The translations under genes were made by a program, and so were the position numbers. From positions 3,534,001-3,598,000 of the forward strand of contig QCXZ01000064.1 in the NCBI GenBank assembly GCA_025024175.1: a DNA stretch of 64,000 nt. Reading direction: 5' to 3'. Under the pieces are notes generated by a model. That model did not search any database. It was not told the origin of the DNA and worked only from the letters and a program-made list of their open reading frames with translations. This stretch comes from Rhyzopertha dominica (Eukaryota > Arthropoda > Insecta > Coleoptera > Bostrichidae). Positions 36,990 to 49,000 of this stretch are shown in pieces; the first letter of the stretch is position 1, and every line of letters starts with the position of its first letter.

Positions 36990-39060
36990 CACACAAGAAC
37001 TCTACTAATAGTAAATTGTGCAATAGATCTTTTGCTGTCATTGTGGCGTTTTTTTGTTAAAGTTCTCCATAAAAATTTCGATTTTATTGGATTTCCTGAT
37101 GACCGGCGTCAGCTCTGCAGAGCCCATCTCCAATGGACTTCACTTAGAAGACCGTACTCAGCCTACAGGCTGCTTCCGGTCCATTAATTTTGACCACAGT
37201 CTTCGAATTCTAGAGTTAAATATAGAAGGTAAGTCAAAGGATAAATCCGACTACCTCAAGACAATAAAGTAGACGTGATACTTCTTCAAGAGCCTCATCC
37301 GGTCGATATTCAAGATCTCCGCAGACGAGGGATTCATGGGTCTGCAACTTAGGTGAAATCAAGCTTAACCAACTTCCGGTAGGTTAATAAACCATTTACA
37401 AGATTTATAAGTCTCCGAATACTGTCTGGCTAGACAACTTCCCTAGATACCACAAACATCCTTGTGTGTACATTCAATAGCCATCATAATTTATGGGGCT
37501 ACAGTGATAACGACATGAGCGTACTGTCTCTGATGAACTAGATAGAAGAGCACAACCTGCGTCTTGTTTACACTGAAAAAAAGAAGAAGAGCTTCCATTC
37601 GCTAAGATGGAGACGTGACTACAATCCAGACCTCTGCATCTCCTCACGTCATGCTAATTTAATGCCTCTTAGTATGATACGGCAAGTGTTGAATGACTTT
37701 CCAATTAGTAGTAGTTGGAATACAGATTGAGAAATCACGATGGAACTTTCAAAAAAGAGAACAATTCCAAGAGGTTTTCGAAACTGATGCCTTATTGTAT
37801 AGACACTTTCATCTTTATGAATTGGCTGACAGGATTCTAGAATCCCTAAACAAATCTCGAAAGATACAATGCAATACTCTAATTGCAGAGCATGAACTTC
37901 ACCCACAGTCGCAGTAGTTGGAACCTACTGAAAAAATTCGAACCAACCGTTAATGAAACACATAAACATGCATCATTAATTTCATCTAATGTTTAAGCTT
38001 CTCAACTGGTTCATATCTTCAAGTACCTACGGAGGAGTTGAAAAGATGAAGGGAAAACTTCGTCAGTTAAGAAAAAGACGTTAACTTTTAGTAGAGTTGC
38101 ACAATTATTCTCGATGGACGAACTTCGACAAGCTACTGATTTTGATGGTATTTACCCAGAATTCTTCAAAAAGTTGGGTCCGAATGCTGTAAAATTGTTG
38201 TTATTGTTCTATAATAATATTATAGATACGTCTACTCTTCCGAGTTTATTTCAGAAAACAAATGTGAAGCTTATAGAACGAACGTCAATTCAGATTGTTT
38301 CTGGAAGAGAAAAGCAGCAAATTCAGGATTTTGAATAATGGTCTTCCAGAAGGATCGGTTCTGTCGCCTATTCTTTTCAACTGTTACATAAGTTACAGTA
38401 ACTCAATCGAGAAAATTTGTGTATGCAGATGACATGGCATTGGCTTTGCAAAATAAAGACTTTTCTGTACTTGAACAAAACCTTTCAAGAGATATCGAGA
38501 TTGCATTGCTATTTCAAAACAATCATCAAAAGACAAAACTACTTCAAGTTATGTCAAATTACATAATTCTCACATAACTTCTCGTCAAAATACCTTGCAG
38601 CAGCCCTAGATAAGTTTCTAACGTACAAGAAATAGCTCGAAAACATCACTAAAAATTACAAACTAGAAATAACCTCGTGCATTGACACTCAACCGAATAC
38701 TGTAATGCGACTAATCACTGGAGCAATTAAGTCAACTTCATTACTTTGGCTTCCGATTCTTTCAAGTATTGCTCCTAACGAGTTTCTGATTTCCCGAGAT
38801 CTGCAAGAGTTACCTAGAACAAGGCTAACTTCCAGAAAACCTCTGTGGGCAGAAGATTTCCTTCGTGCTCCTTACACCATTGAAGATGGATGGTGTTCTG
38901 TTTGGCAACTTAAGAAACATTATATGTTCAATCGACAGCTTATAGACGATCCTACAGAAAAGGTGGCAGGAGCTGACCTCCCGAAGAAGTCTTGGATCAC
39001 TCTCGCCTTCGCACTAGTCATGAGAAATGCAATTTTTTCTTAATAAAAGGGATCCATCTA
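36990..39060 (+). pseudogene. Non-LTR retrotransposon with endonuclease start, internally decayed
   Basis: The frame at 37054-37272 contains L-R-I-L-E-L-N-I-E-G, and nearby D-V-I-L-L-Q-E-P-H is readable. These are the first motifs of an APE-type endonuclease. The 38114-38338 frame (D-G-I-Y-P-E-F-F-K-K-L-G-P) is the start of the reverse transcriptase, and Q-M-T-W-H-W-L near 38425 is a decayed catalytic box. The C-terminal domain at 38705-39043 ends in D-L-P-K-K-S-W-I-T-L, then a fragmentary cysteine motif (about 39065-39085). At about 2 kb it has lost internal segments. Its closest relative here is the minus-strand copy at 9920-10660. Confidence 0.75.
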
Positions 39061-39119
39061 TCAATCCTTCTTGTGAATGTGATTGTGATTAGTGTTTTAT
39101 CATTATAGTTTGATTAAAA

Positions 39120-39345
39120 TATTTGAGGCCATTATTTACAATATCAGTAAATACATTTTTCCTCGCAACATAGTAAAATCATGTATGGTAGGTCCACTGG
39201 AACAAACATAGGCTCGTTCTCTCAAATTATTTCGCAGATGCTAGATGAACGTGGTCAAGTAGATGTTATTTATACAGACTCTCAGAAAGCGTTTAACAAA
39301 TTAGAAGGGTTTGGCCAAAGATCGGAAGCCGCAAGTGAATCTATC
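39120..39345 (+). pseudogene. Small reverse transcriptase fragment
   Basis: Across frame shifts the + strand reads F-E-A-I-I-Y-N, then M-L-D-E-R-G-Q-V-D-V-I-Y-T-D-S-Q-K-A-F-N. The last is the first-Asp block of a Jockey-like reverse transcriptase (Y-T-D-F-Q-K-A-F-D in intact relatives). About 75 codons are recognisable. It is a separate insertion just after the previous element. Confidence 0.65.
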
Positions 39346-39349
39346 ATCG

Positions 39350-40530
39350 AATGATGGGCATACTTTTAAAATAGTATACGGTTTTGATGATTTATCTTCT
39401 TTATTTTCATCATAAAATGTCAAGATTGACCAAAGAAGCGTGTAACGTATTGAACTCTAAATTCGTTGGGAAATTATGCTTGAAACTATCCCCATCCTTC
39501 GTGTGACGATTTAGCATTATGATCCTTTAATGTGCAAGATTTGTCCACTTGAGAATCATCACATTTTCTTCGAAGTTTCCTCGTGCGTAGGTCTCCGCGA
39601 AAATCCGCGTTGCCATGTTTTCATTGACGTGTCCCTTGCACGTGCCAATTACCGTCCATTGAGCAGAGGAAAACATACAACGGTGTAAATATATAGTCCA
39701 CCGTAATGAAAATGATCGCACTGTGTCAGACATCCTTGTGTTTATTGGTATGCGTCCTGATTAAGGAGATGAGACTCAGGACGATGTGTATACTCCCACG
39801 ATTTCCTAGGAAACATGAGGAGTAATTTGTACTTAGAAATAGCACTGACGGACGTGCAGTTAGGTATGGGGGTGATGCGACAGTTTTTATAACGATATGT
39901 GTTTATATGACTTTTATTCAAGCAAATTACATGCGGTGTGTATCAAGCTAAATTGAATAATTTTGATAAAATAAATAAATGGGTCCGCGTTCGCAACAAT
40001 GCTTGATTGGTATTATTAGCAGGGAATTTTTTCAACAGAAACTTTTGACATGTAACAATGGCCAATTGTCGTATAGAATATCAAGATTGTATGTAAATGA
40101 TCACTGAAGTTTGCGACCCGTTTAAATAATTTGGGGTTGCTGAAATCAATCAAACTTATCAGCATATGCACATCTCGAGTATACAAGCAGTTACTGTTTT
40201 GGGTAATCTACAAATGCAGATAACACCTTATTACAAGTTCTAAGACTTATAACTATGTTTACTAAACTATAATATGTAACGAAGTTTTATAAACGTGTGC
40301 CCAAATATTATTCTTAGAATTTAGAAACTATCATTTGTATCAGCCCATCGGGTTCTTGTATTTTCCTGAGTTTTTCGTTTGTTGCCTGTTAGTTGTATAA
40401 TTTCTCAACAAAACGGTTTCTTTCAATATGTTGAATGGATTCAAAAGTGCATTCATTTTAAAACATCCTGAATCAATTAGGTAGCTTGGAAACAAGCTTA
40501 TTGAACGTATGTGCTTTGTCTCACTTGATT
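39350..40530. other. Intergenic stretch, nothing recognised
   Basis: A less AT-rich block at about 39530-39800 has no recognisable coding potential. The rest is AT-rich without features. Confidence 0.4.
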
Positions 40531-40540
40531 TATCAGATAA

Positions 40541-40580
40541 CTCTGACGATCGTTTCGACCACACGGTCATTGTCAAAGAG
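40541..40580 (-). ncRNA. Hammerhead-like motif of the Penelope-like element
   Basis: On the minus strand, outer CTCT pairs with AGAG (stem I). CC-GTGT-GG forms stem II. GAAAC-GATC-GTC gives the stem III and cleavage-site layout of minimal hammerhead ribozymes. The expected CTGATGA core is altered to a longer TTGACAATGA, so self-cleavage is doubtful. Hammerhead motifs are established features of Penelope pseudo-LTRs, and the position next to a GIY-YIG coding remnant supports the reading. Confidence 0.5.
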
Positions 40581-41215
40581 ATAACAGCGTTATACTAAAC
40601 TCAGATGTGTAGAATTTTGTTTACGTCCCCTTTTTTACTGGGGTTGTAAAATCCAGTTGTAAAATTCTCTCGCCTGGATTTTGAAGGCCGACTTTATAAT
40701 TTCGGCAATATCAAAGGCGTACTGGACGTGGGAATTTCTATTTGTGTATTTGCCAAATGTTTTTTCTGACGCTGAGTTTATTTAATTTCCAAAAGTTCTA
40801 AAAGGTTTAGTTTTTTACCTTTCCTTTTGCAACGTAAAACTTTGATGTGGCTTTCATCTAAGTAATGGTTATTCTTTATGCAATGGTCAGCAAAACCTGT
40901 TGTGCTTTTATTTGAATTTATGTTCGCAACATGTTCTTTAATTTTACTTTTAACAGCTTTACCTGATTATCCTATTTATATCATGTCACATTGCATGCAT
41001 TTTATTTGGTAAATGCCGTTTTTGTTCAATTTATTGAATTTTGGCTTATTGTTAACTAAAAGATCTCCCAAATTGCACTTATTAACCTCCATTGCTTTAA
41101 TTCCCTTCCTATTCAGCTTATTTTGAACGCAAACACTAACTCTTTTGACATAATTTAGTACGACAAAAATATTTTCAAAGTCATTTTTACTATTTCTTAC
41201 CGACAATGTTTGATT
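40541..41215 (-). pseudogene. Penelope-like element 3' part: GIY-YIG endonuclease and hammerhead-like hairpin
   Basis: The minus strand from 41206 reads an open frame ending with N-G-I-Y-Q-I-K-C-M-Q-C-D-M-I. It then continues past a stop into I-G-x-S-G-K-A-V-K-S-K-I-K-E-H and F-A-D-H-C-I-K-N-N-H. This is the GIY-YIG endonuclease arrangement (G-I-Y..C..C..Y-I-G..R..H) that follows the reverse transcriptase in Penelope-like elements. The Y-I-G is mutated. Downstream on the same strand, 40580-40541, lies a 40-nt hammerhead-like hairpin. No reverse transcriptase domain is present, so the copy is truncated. Confidence 0.8.
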
Positions 41216-41216
41216 T

Positions 41217-41345
41217 AAGAAGCGTACAAAAATAATTTTGTATCGACTATGCTAAAAATTAATGCTGTAGGGAGAGTTTACGTATTTTTTTAATGGAGTT
41301 TGTTCAAAATAAAATTAATAAACGCCAAGTTCTTATCATATAGTT
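41217..41345. repeat. Dispersed repeat shared with 4703-4870
   Basis: It shares ordered blocks with 4703-4870, including ACAAAAATAATTTTGTAT and AAACGCCAAGT. It is noncoding. Confidence 0.5.
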
Positions 41346-41539
41346 ATTTTGAAATATACCAGGGTTATGGACAATTTTCTGTATTTTTTTTGTTGGTTTT
41401 TGAAATATAGTTAGCCATGAAATACATTGTTTTGTTTCAAAAAACTCACATTGAATGAAATAATTAACTTAACAGTTAACATATAAAGAAAATACAAACA
41501 ACCCAAAAAAAACTAAAAAAAAACGAAAAACTAAATTAT

Positions 41540-41800
41540 GAATTACTACAAAAGGTGTTCCAACAATCCTCCATTATTTTGTGTGCAAAATTGCATCTTT
41601 TTAAAATGGAGTAAGTTGCCTTCTTAACAGAACGTCTCAATTGTAACAAAAGCTTGTATAACGGCAGCTCTTAAGTCAACTGTTTCATAGTTGCTTGAGT
41701 ACGCTTTGTTTTTTTTTTTGTAGATACCCCATAAAAATATCTAAAACAAATTAATCTGGAGAATGGGGTGGCCAGGCAACAGGTCCATTTCTTCCTATGC
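41540..41800 (-). pseudogene. Tc1/mariner-type transposase C-terminal fragment
   Basis: The minus strand from 41790 reads G-P-V-A-W-P-P-H-S-P-D, then decayed D-I-F-M-G-Y-L. This corresponds to the W-P-P-R-S-P-D-L-T-P-L-D-F-F block of related transposases, followed by about 70 degenerate codons. It is inactive. Confidence 0.55.
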
Positions 41801-42326
41801 ACGTTTTTTTTTAAATATGTCGCCCTTTTTTGCCAAAAAATTTTTGGTAGTTGTAATTCTATTTGCGACGAATTATAAAGTAGATAACCTGCGCTATAGG
41901 CAACTATTTATGTTTGTTCAAGAAAGTGAATACCGAATACGAGTAGATATGATACGTAGTACCTGGTAACAAGAGTTATGGTGAGAATTAATTAATTGTA
42001 AACTTAGTTATTTATTTAGTATGATTGAAATTACCTAGCGAATTCGACAAGTTGGTATATCTATATCACATTTCTAATGATATAAGGGATTTTGGGAAAA
42101 CATCAAAATTTTTTGGGACTAGTTTATGATGCGTAGTAGTGGCATCACCATAGTAGTTCCTAAACAATGATAATGTAATATATTATAGCAATTTTTGTTT
42201 TATTTTAGATATGACTAATTGTTCAATTATTACATGTTGATATCGGTTATTCTTCATTTACAAAATAATAAGGATCTAATAAAACATGCTCATTGTATAA
42301 AGCAATAACGAGCGTTTGAAACAGTT

Positions 42327-42400
42327 GGCCCATTAGCTCAGTTGGTTAGAGCGTCGTGCTAATAACGCGAAGGTCGTGGGTTCGATCCCCCCATGGGCCA
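42327..42400 (+). tRNA. tRNA-Ile (anticodon AAT)
   Basis: A 74-nt cloverleaf: the acceptor stem GGCCCAT pairs with ATGGGCC, with discriminator A. The D arm is GCTCAGTTGGTTAGAGC. The anticodon loop CTAATAA gives AAT. The T arm is GTGGG-TTCGATC-CCCC. There is no encoded CCA and no intron. A run of seven T at 42402-42408 is the Pol III terminator. It lies only 34 bp upstream of the first recognised TYSND1 exon on the same strand. Confidence 0.97.
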
Positions 42401-42434
42401 ATTTTTTTAAAACATCCTATTTTTATTGTTCCAG

Positions 42435-43066
42435 ATGATGGAGGCTACTCTGCTAGAATACCAGCTCCCTAGGGATGTGGAAATCCATTCCACATCGGCG
42501 TTAAAGATAAACAAAGAGTACATCCTAGTACCAGCCATTTCAATCGCATTTGCACTCAAGGAGATTAAATTTCCTTCACACCTAACATCAGGGATCCTTT
42601 ACGACGACCCTTGTAATCTGAATTCGATAAAATTCAGCACGGTGTCGGTCAACGACGATGAAACCTTTAACGTGGAGATGGCAATTTTGGAGGCCACTTT
42701 TGTCTCCAGTAGCGTAGCAAACTCGGTCGAAAGTATACTTAAAAACTGGACTGTCAACCAGGATTATGCAAGGATTAAAAAAATGCTACCGCTATTCTTC
42801 ATCTTCAAATATGCTAACCAAGACGATATTTCTTGTGATTTGCAGAGTCTTCTGCGATATCTTTGGGATTTCTCCGTTCCTCGTGAGAATGTATGTGTAG
42901 GTGACGAGATATGCATCAAAAGTACACCATTTGGAAATCGGAATTTTATGAATTCGTGTAGCAAAGGTATAGTGTCCAACATCCTTGGAGAGGAAGGCTG
43001 TTTTCTCTTCAGTGACTGCCCCGCCACACCTGGGAGCGAAGGAAGTCCAATGTTCGTCATTAAAAG
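42435..43066 (+). CDS. TYSND1: TYSND1 exon 1 (first recognised)
   Basis: The exon opens with ATGATGGAGG directly after TTGTTCCAG and ends at ATTAAAAG before GTAAAC. It encodes the N-terminal, catalytically degenerate protease half up to G-S-E-G-S-P-M-F-V-I-K. ATG at 42435 is the first in-frame start, but the acceptor-like sequence before it allows for an upstream exon. The last two bases complete an Arg codon with exon 2. Confidence 0.88.
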
Positions 43067-46000
43067 GTAAACTGGAATGTAAAAGTCAATAATAGTACAC
43101 AATATTAGGGCGACCAGACGTCCGGAAAATATCCGGAGGCAGAAATACAACAATATGTAAAATGTCCAGAATTTTGATGATATGAAACATTATTAAGTAA
43201 AATCACATAAATACCATAATAAGCCCGTTAAAAAATCGTCATCGGCCGTCCTCAGTATGCGTTCGTACTTCGTTTTGGGCATTGCCCCTCATGGTAGCAA
43301 CCACGGAGCTATAAAACTCTTCTCTTTCGTTATACAGTATCACGATTGGAAGATAGCAGGTTCCGGAATACAGGTTAAACTTTTAAAGTTTAAAAACTCT
43401 TGCAACCAAACATCAGAAACTATATTAAAAGTACTTTAGATACCTATAGATTCTCCTCGAAATTAATAGCATTTTTTGGGCAAACGCAAACACCAATTTT
43501 GGAGGACCAGAACGTAAAAAAGGAAAAAACATAGTTTCAAAATTAAAGCAATCGTTAGGTCGTAATATTGCAGGTATTCTACATAACTGCAATCAACATG
43601 GTGCAAACGGCTTGAAATTTGATGCAGAGCCTTTAATTATAAAACTTTTTTATTTTTTCCCATATATACGGTAAGAACGGAAGCACTAAAAGACTTCTGC
43701 GACCTGGTAGATGTCAATTACATAGACTTGTATCACACCAAAAACAAGATGGTTGTCTCTTTCTTGGCTATTAATAGATGCAGTAGCACTTTGAATCCCG
43801 TTAAATAATAATAATAATAATATTTATTGAGAATCTCAATAGCACTAAGAATCGGCAAAGCCGGTTTTCATCTTATGCCACGGCATACAAAAAACATCCC
43901 AGTAATATATAACAAAGAGAAAAAGAAAACTAATATCAATCAGTACGAGTCAAACGAAAGGAAACAACATATATGAATAGTATAAGTACTGAGCCCGTTG
44001 ACACAATAATGAAATAAATGAAATCAGTTGAACTAACTACCTACTTGTGCCTTGAATAAACAATCAGACAGCTTATTTCTAAAGGAATTTATGGATCGAC
44101 AGTTCAAGAACAGATTTATATTTTCATTGCAAAACTTTGCCGCACAGCATATGAAACAACTCTCAAATTTTTTTGTTTTATGTTGAGGAATCAGGAGTTC
44201 ATTTACATGTCGTAAAGACAAATGATGCATTGGAGATCTTACATATAACAAGTTAAAAAGATAAGAAGGTTGTTTAGAATAAAAAATTTTGTACAACAAT
44301 ACGCCAAAGTAAACCTTAAAACGAAAGTCAAGTTTTAGAACGTTCAAATTTTTATAAAACACCGTAATATGTTCTCTAGAACTAATATTATAAGAAAAGC
44401 GTAGACAAGAGTTTTGCAGGACTTAAAGTTTACGTTTAAATTCACAAGTTAAGAAACTGTAATAGACATTGCTGCAATAATCAAGATGGCTTAACACTGT
44501 ACAGTTAACAGGATTTCACTTAACAGATGACACAAGGACGCTACGAAATGGCCAAAATGTTTTTAACTTTGCCCGTGCAACTCCAGTTTTTGCCAAAACA
44601 TGCTTTTCAAATGTCAAATGCTGGTCCATAATCAAACCGAGGTTCCGTACACTATCCACGACCTCGACCATGTCACCATCAAGAACAACACTGTCTAAAA
44701 CCTGCGGCATCCTCGAAAGAATTTGACGAGTTTCAGTCCACATTACTTTTGTTTTCTTCGCATTTAGTCTTAACCCATTACACTCGGACAACTCGCGAAC
44801 ACCAATGAGGTTTTCGTTAAGTTCGTCAACAAGACGATCACAATCTGTAGGTAGACACTCCTTATAAAGCTGTATATCATCCGCGTAACAGAGTATGTTC
44901 CATTTGCATCGAATGGCACGCAAGAAGTCAGCAACGTTCATACTGAATAATACAGGTCCTAGAACACTTCCTTGAGGAACATCACATGATGTTGCTAGTT
45001 CCCGCGAAACAGTCGATTCAAGCTTCACCACTTGCAAACGATTGGAAAGGTGATCACGAAAAAGATTCAAAGCTTCAAACCTAAAGTGCTTGTAGTTTGT
45101 CAAAAGAAGTACAGAGATTACTTGAAGTTAAAATATCAATAATAATAAATGGTACAGCATTGGAATAAATCACTTCGGCTAAGTTGTAATCGCAATAGTT
45201 TTGAAAATATATTTACTATTTTCAACTAAGAATTAAATTGTTGTACCATGCAGTTTCTGTTTTTGTATTTAGTTATTTATTTATTTGTATCTCTTCGCCC
45301 AAATTTTTTATTAGTTCGCATAGTAAGTCACCCTAAAACGATATTTCGTCTTATAAACGTAAATTTTACAATATGGTTTATTTTAATTTAATTTGGCTTA
45401 AAACATAAAATGAATCAAAGATACATAAAACATAGAAAACTGACTTACATAACCGATATACATTTGTATATATTTAATTATACTACACATTTTTACAGTT
45501 TAAAAAACTTAGTCATCCTCTTTGTAATCTAATAAATTCGTTTTAATCATCTGATCTTATCAAATGTATTGTTTTGCTTTTGAATTTTGGAGCAGTATAA
45601 AGTCTTCTAACGTTGGTTTTTAGATGTGCTCAAATTTGTAGAGTCGGGTTAAAGCAACTGCGATAAGGTTACAGTTATTTCGCTAGTTCATCGATCTTAT
45701 ATTTTTTAACAAATACTTTTGATCAAATAAATTGTTTCTTAGTATACGGCCCTACAAAATATAAATCATTTTCGTGTTTTGAATATCCTCTTTATTCCGC
45801 GAACTTTTTGGGATTTTTCTTAATTGTACCGAATAATAACTTGCGTTGTCTGAAATTATAACACTATTTTTGGCGTCTGCAATGTTTTTTGAAGACAGGA
45901 AAAAGGTACCTTCCACCCAACCTTTCTGAGATCCTGCATGCATTTTTATAATGGACTATCCTTGAGATGCCTGTACATCAAGAACACTGGAGTTTGATCG

Positions 46001-49000
46001 GTCCATTTTTTAACAGTATCATTATCATATTATCCGTGAAGATAGAATTAGATTAGTACCAAGATTATTAATGTGATTAATAATATATCTTTTATTGCTT
46101 TTACTATACAAAAAAAAGAAAACAAAGGGCGAATTTCAGATGGACACAAAGCTGTGTCCCCTGCTCTTCCACTCAACCACCTCGAAATAATAATCAGAAT
46201 AATCTAGTTCAACATAATAAGCATAGAAAATTAATAACTACATTAATCAAGAGCGAATTTGTACCCCAATTCCCAGAACAATTACCCAAAACAATTATTT
46301 ATCAAATGAATAGATGCCAAAGACACCCCCCCACGGCACCAAAATTAATCATTGAAAAACTCCCGCAGATGTCTTTTAAATTTCTCAGGTTCAAGAGTTT
46401 TTAAGTTATTAGGAAGAGAATTGTAAACTTTACAAATCTACACTGAAAACGATCTCTCAAACAACGATGAGTTATGAAATGGGGGACTCAGGTTACCCCT
46501 GAACCTGACGTTAATGTTATGAACGTCACTACGAAAAGTTATTTTATTATAAAGNTAGGGTGGAGTCCGAAAGTAAACTACCTTATGATACAANCAAGAC
46601 ACNCGCCGCAAAAATCTCTTNTCCATGTTCAACCAGCCAGCATCCACTAGCTTATGCGATNTATGTTGNCGTCTCCCGATCCCATAAACAAACCTGAGGC
46701 ACGCATTCTGTATTCTCTGTATCTTNGCCTTAGTGGCTACATCAAGACATGAAAAAAATACCTCACTGCAATAATTGAAGTGAGATAATTAGTTTGTTTT
46801 TTTATTTATTTGTATTAGAAATGAATATTAAATATAAGGAAGTTTGCTAAATAATCCTCAATAGATGAGCGTAGTGAAGATATAAAATACACTAAGCAAA
46901 TTATGAATCCGGATACTAGATTTCGTATAAAATTAATACTGTTAAACACGGTTTATCTTTGGATAAACTTTACCAAAAGCTCAACATTATAATCTCTAAA
47001 CAAGTAGTATTTTTCTTTAATTAGTGCAATATTAGAGAGAAATTACGTTTTAATTTTGTTTCTTATTTTCTTTCTTATAGAAATGACTGCATAGACGCGA
47101 TAAGTTTTTCATTGCAATAAACACTTCCACTTAAACACGGTATTTTCCACTGAAATACCAGTTAAGACCATTTTTCTTTGTCAAAAAGTTAACAAATTGC
47201 TAGAATTATGCAAATTCATTTTAGGAAAGAAATAATCTTTTCAAACGTAACAACTTTTTTTCTCTCTTTCAGGGATAAATTATTTCCGGTCGGAATCGTG
47301 CTCTCTCCATTAACTTGGTGGAGAGGAGAATGGATAGGCCTAACTCTGGGCGTCAACTTGCGTTCCGTGATACGAGACCTGGTATCGACACCGAATTGTT
47401 TTGATAGCGTGTCGGATCCTAGCTGCAGTTTTGAAGGTATGATCCACTTTTTGCAGGTCTTATGCAGGCTGATAAAACCCGCATGCGAATGTTGCGAATT
47501 TTAAACGACTTATTTGGTTCACGAGCCCTACTAAATTAAAAGGTCAACGATCATCGAAAAGGGTACGAAAATTATGTGGATACTCGCAGCAAGAGTCAAA
47601 ATTACTGGCTCTTCTTAGATTGTAATTTGAGTTCCTTAAAATAAAAATAAAATTAAGATAGACTACAAGCAATACATGGAGAAAATCGAAAATGGTATGA
47701 AAAAGGAAATTGCAGAATACCTGGTGTAATGACACAACGGCAATGAACTAAATAGTGCAGACAGTATTGTAAATGCTTTTCGCGATTACTTTAACAGTGT
47801 ANATATTGCCCCTGATATGAAGTTTACTTNTGACGGCATTAAAGACAGAAATNCATATGTATCTTAATTTTAAGGTTACGGAATTTTCTTTTGAAGACGT
47901 CGAATCTGCCTTAAAACAAGTTAAAAATAAACAAACAATTAAAGATTGCACTTCCGTATTTGTTCATGCCTCGCTGTACATTTACAATTTAATACTAAGA
48001 ATATTCCCTGATATATGGAAAAATACTAAAGTATGTCCAGTATTAAAAAAGGGTGGTGCAACTTTAGTTGCCAACTACAGACCTATTTCAATTTTATCCA
48101 ACTTTTCTAAAGTTTTTGAGTCTATCCTGTATAATTATCTATACCAGAATGTACGTAACCTGATAACGCCTGCACGACATGGTTTTATGAAAAACAAATC
48201 AACCGTTACCAACTTGGCTACTTTATCGCAATTTATCTCAGAATCGCTCGATGTTCAGGGTCAAGTGGATTTAGTGTACGCTGACTTTCAAAAGGCCTTT
48301 GATCGTATTGATCATAATATTCTTGTTCAAAAACTTGCCGCCTATGGTTTGTCTGAGTCTCTTGTCGCTTTAATTCGGTCCTACTTGCACGATCGCAAGC
48401 AAATTGTTCTTTATAATCAATGCAGTTCACTTCCATGTATAGCGATGTCGAGGTACCGCAAAGTTCAAATTTGGGACCGCTCCTATTCCTCATTTTTATC
48501 AATGATGTAACTGACGTTTTGGAGTGCGACAAACTTCTGTTTGTCGACGATCTTAAGCTTTATAACAATATCAATGTTTTCGAAAATACCCTTGATCTAC
48601 AAAGAATCAACGATAATCTTAGCACTTGGTGTTGTAGAAACCGATCAGATCCCAATGCCGATAAGTGTTTTGTGGTAACTTATTCTTGAAAACGCAGTCC
48701 CATTGTTTTCCAATATAGCATAGGTACTCGCGTTTTGAGACGGTCTAACCAGATTAAAGATTTGAGCGTTCTTTTCGTCTCATCATTTACTTTCAGTGAG
48801 CGCATTAATAGAACAGTTTCATCAGCTTACAAGGCTTTGGGGTTTATCTACAGGAACTGCGGTGAATTTTCAAATGCAAATAACAGTATTACCAACCTTT
48901 ATGTACACCTCGTAAGATCCAAACTTGAATACTGTTCACTGATATGGTATCCTACTTATATTTATCGAAAAAATAAGAAGCGAAGGTTTATGAAATTTTT

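Noticed and set aside
43257..43439. A further host exon in TYSND1 intron 1
   Set aside because: The 60-codon frame has no family similarity, and the exon 1 to exon 2 junction is already in exact phase.
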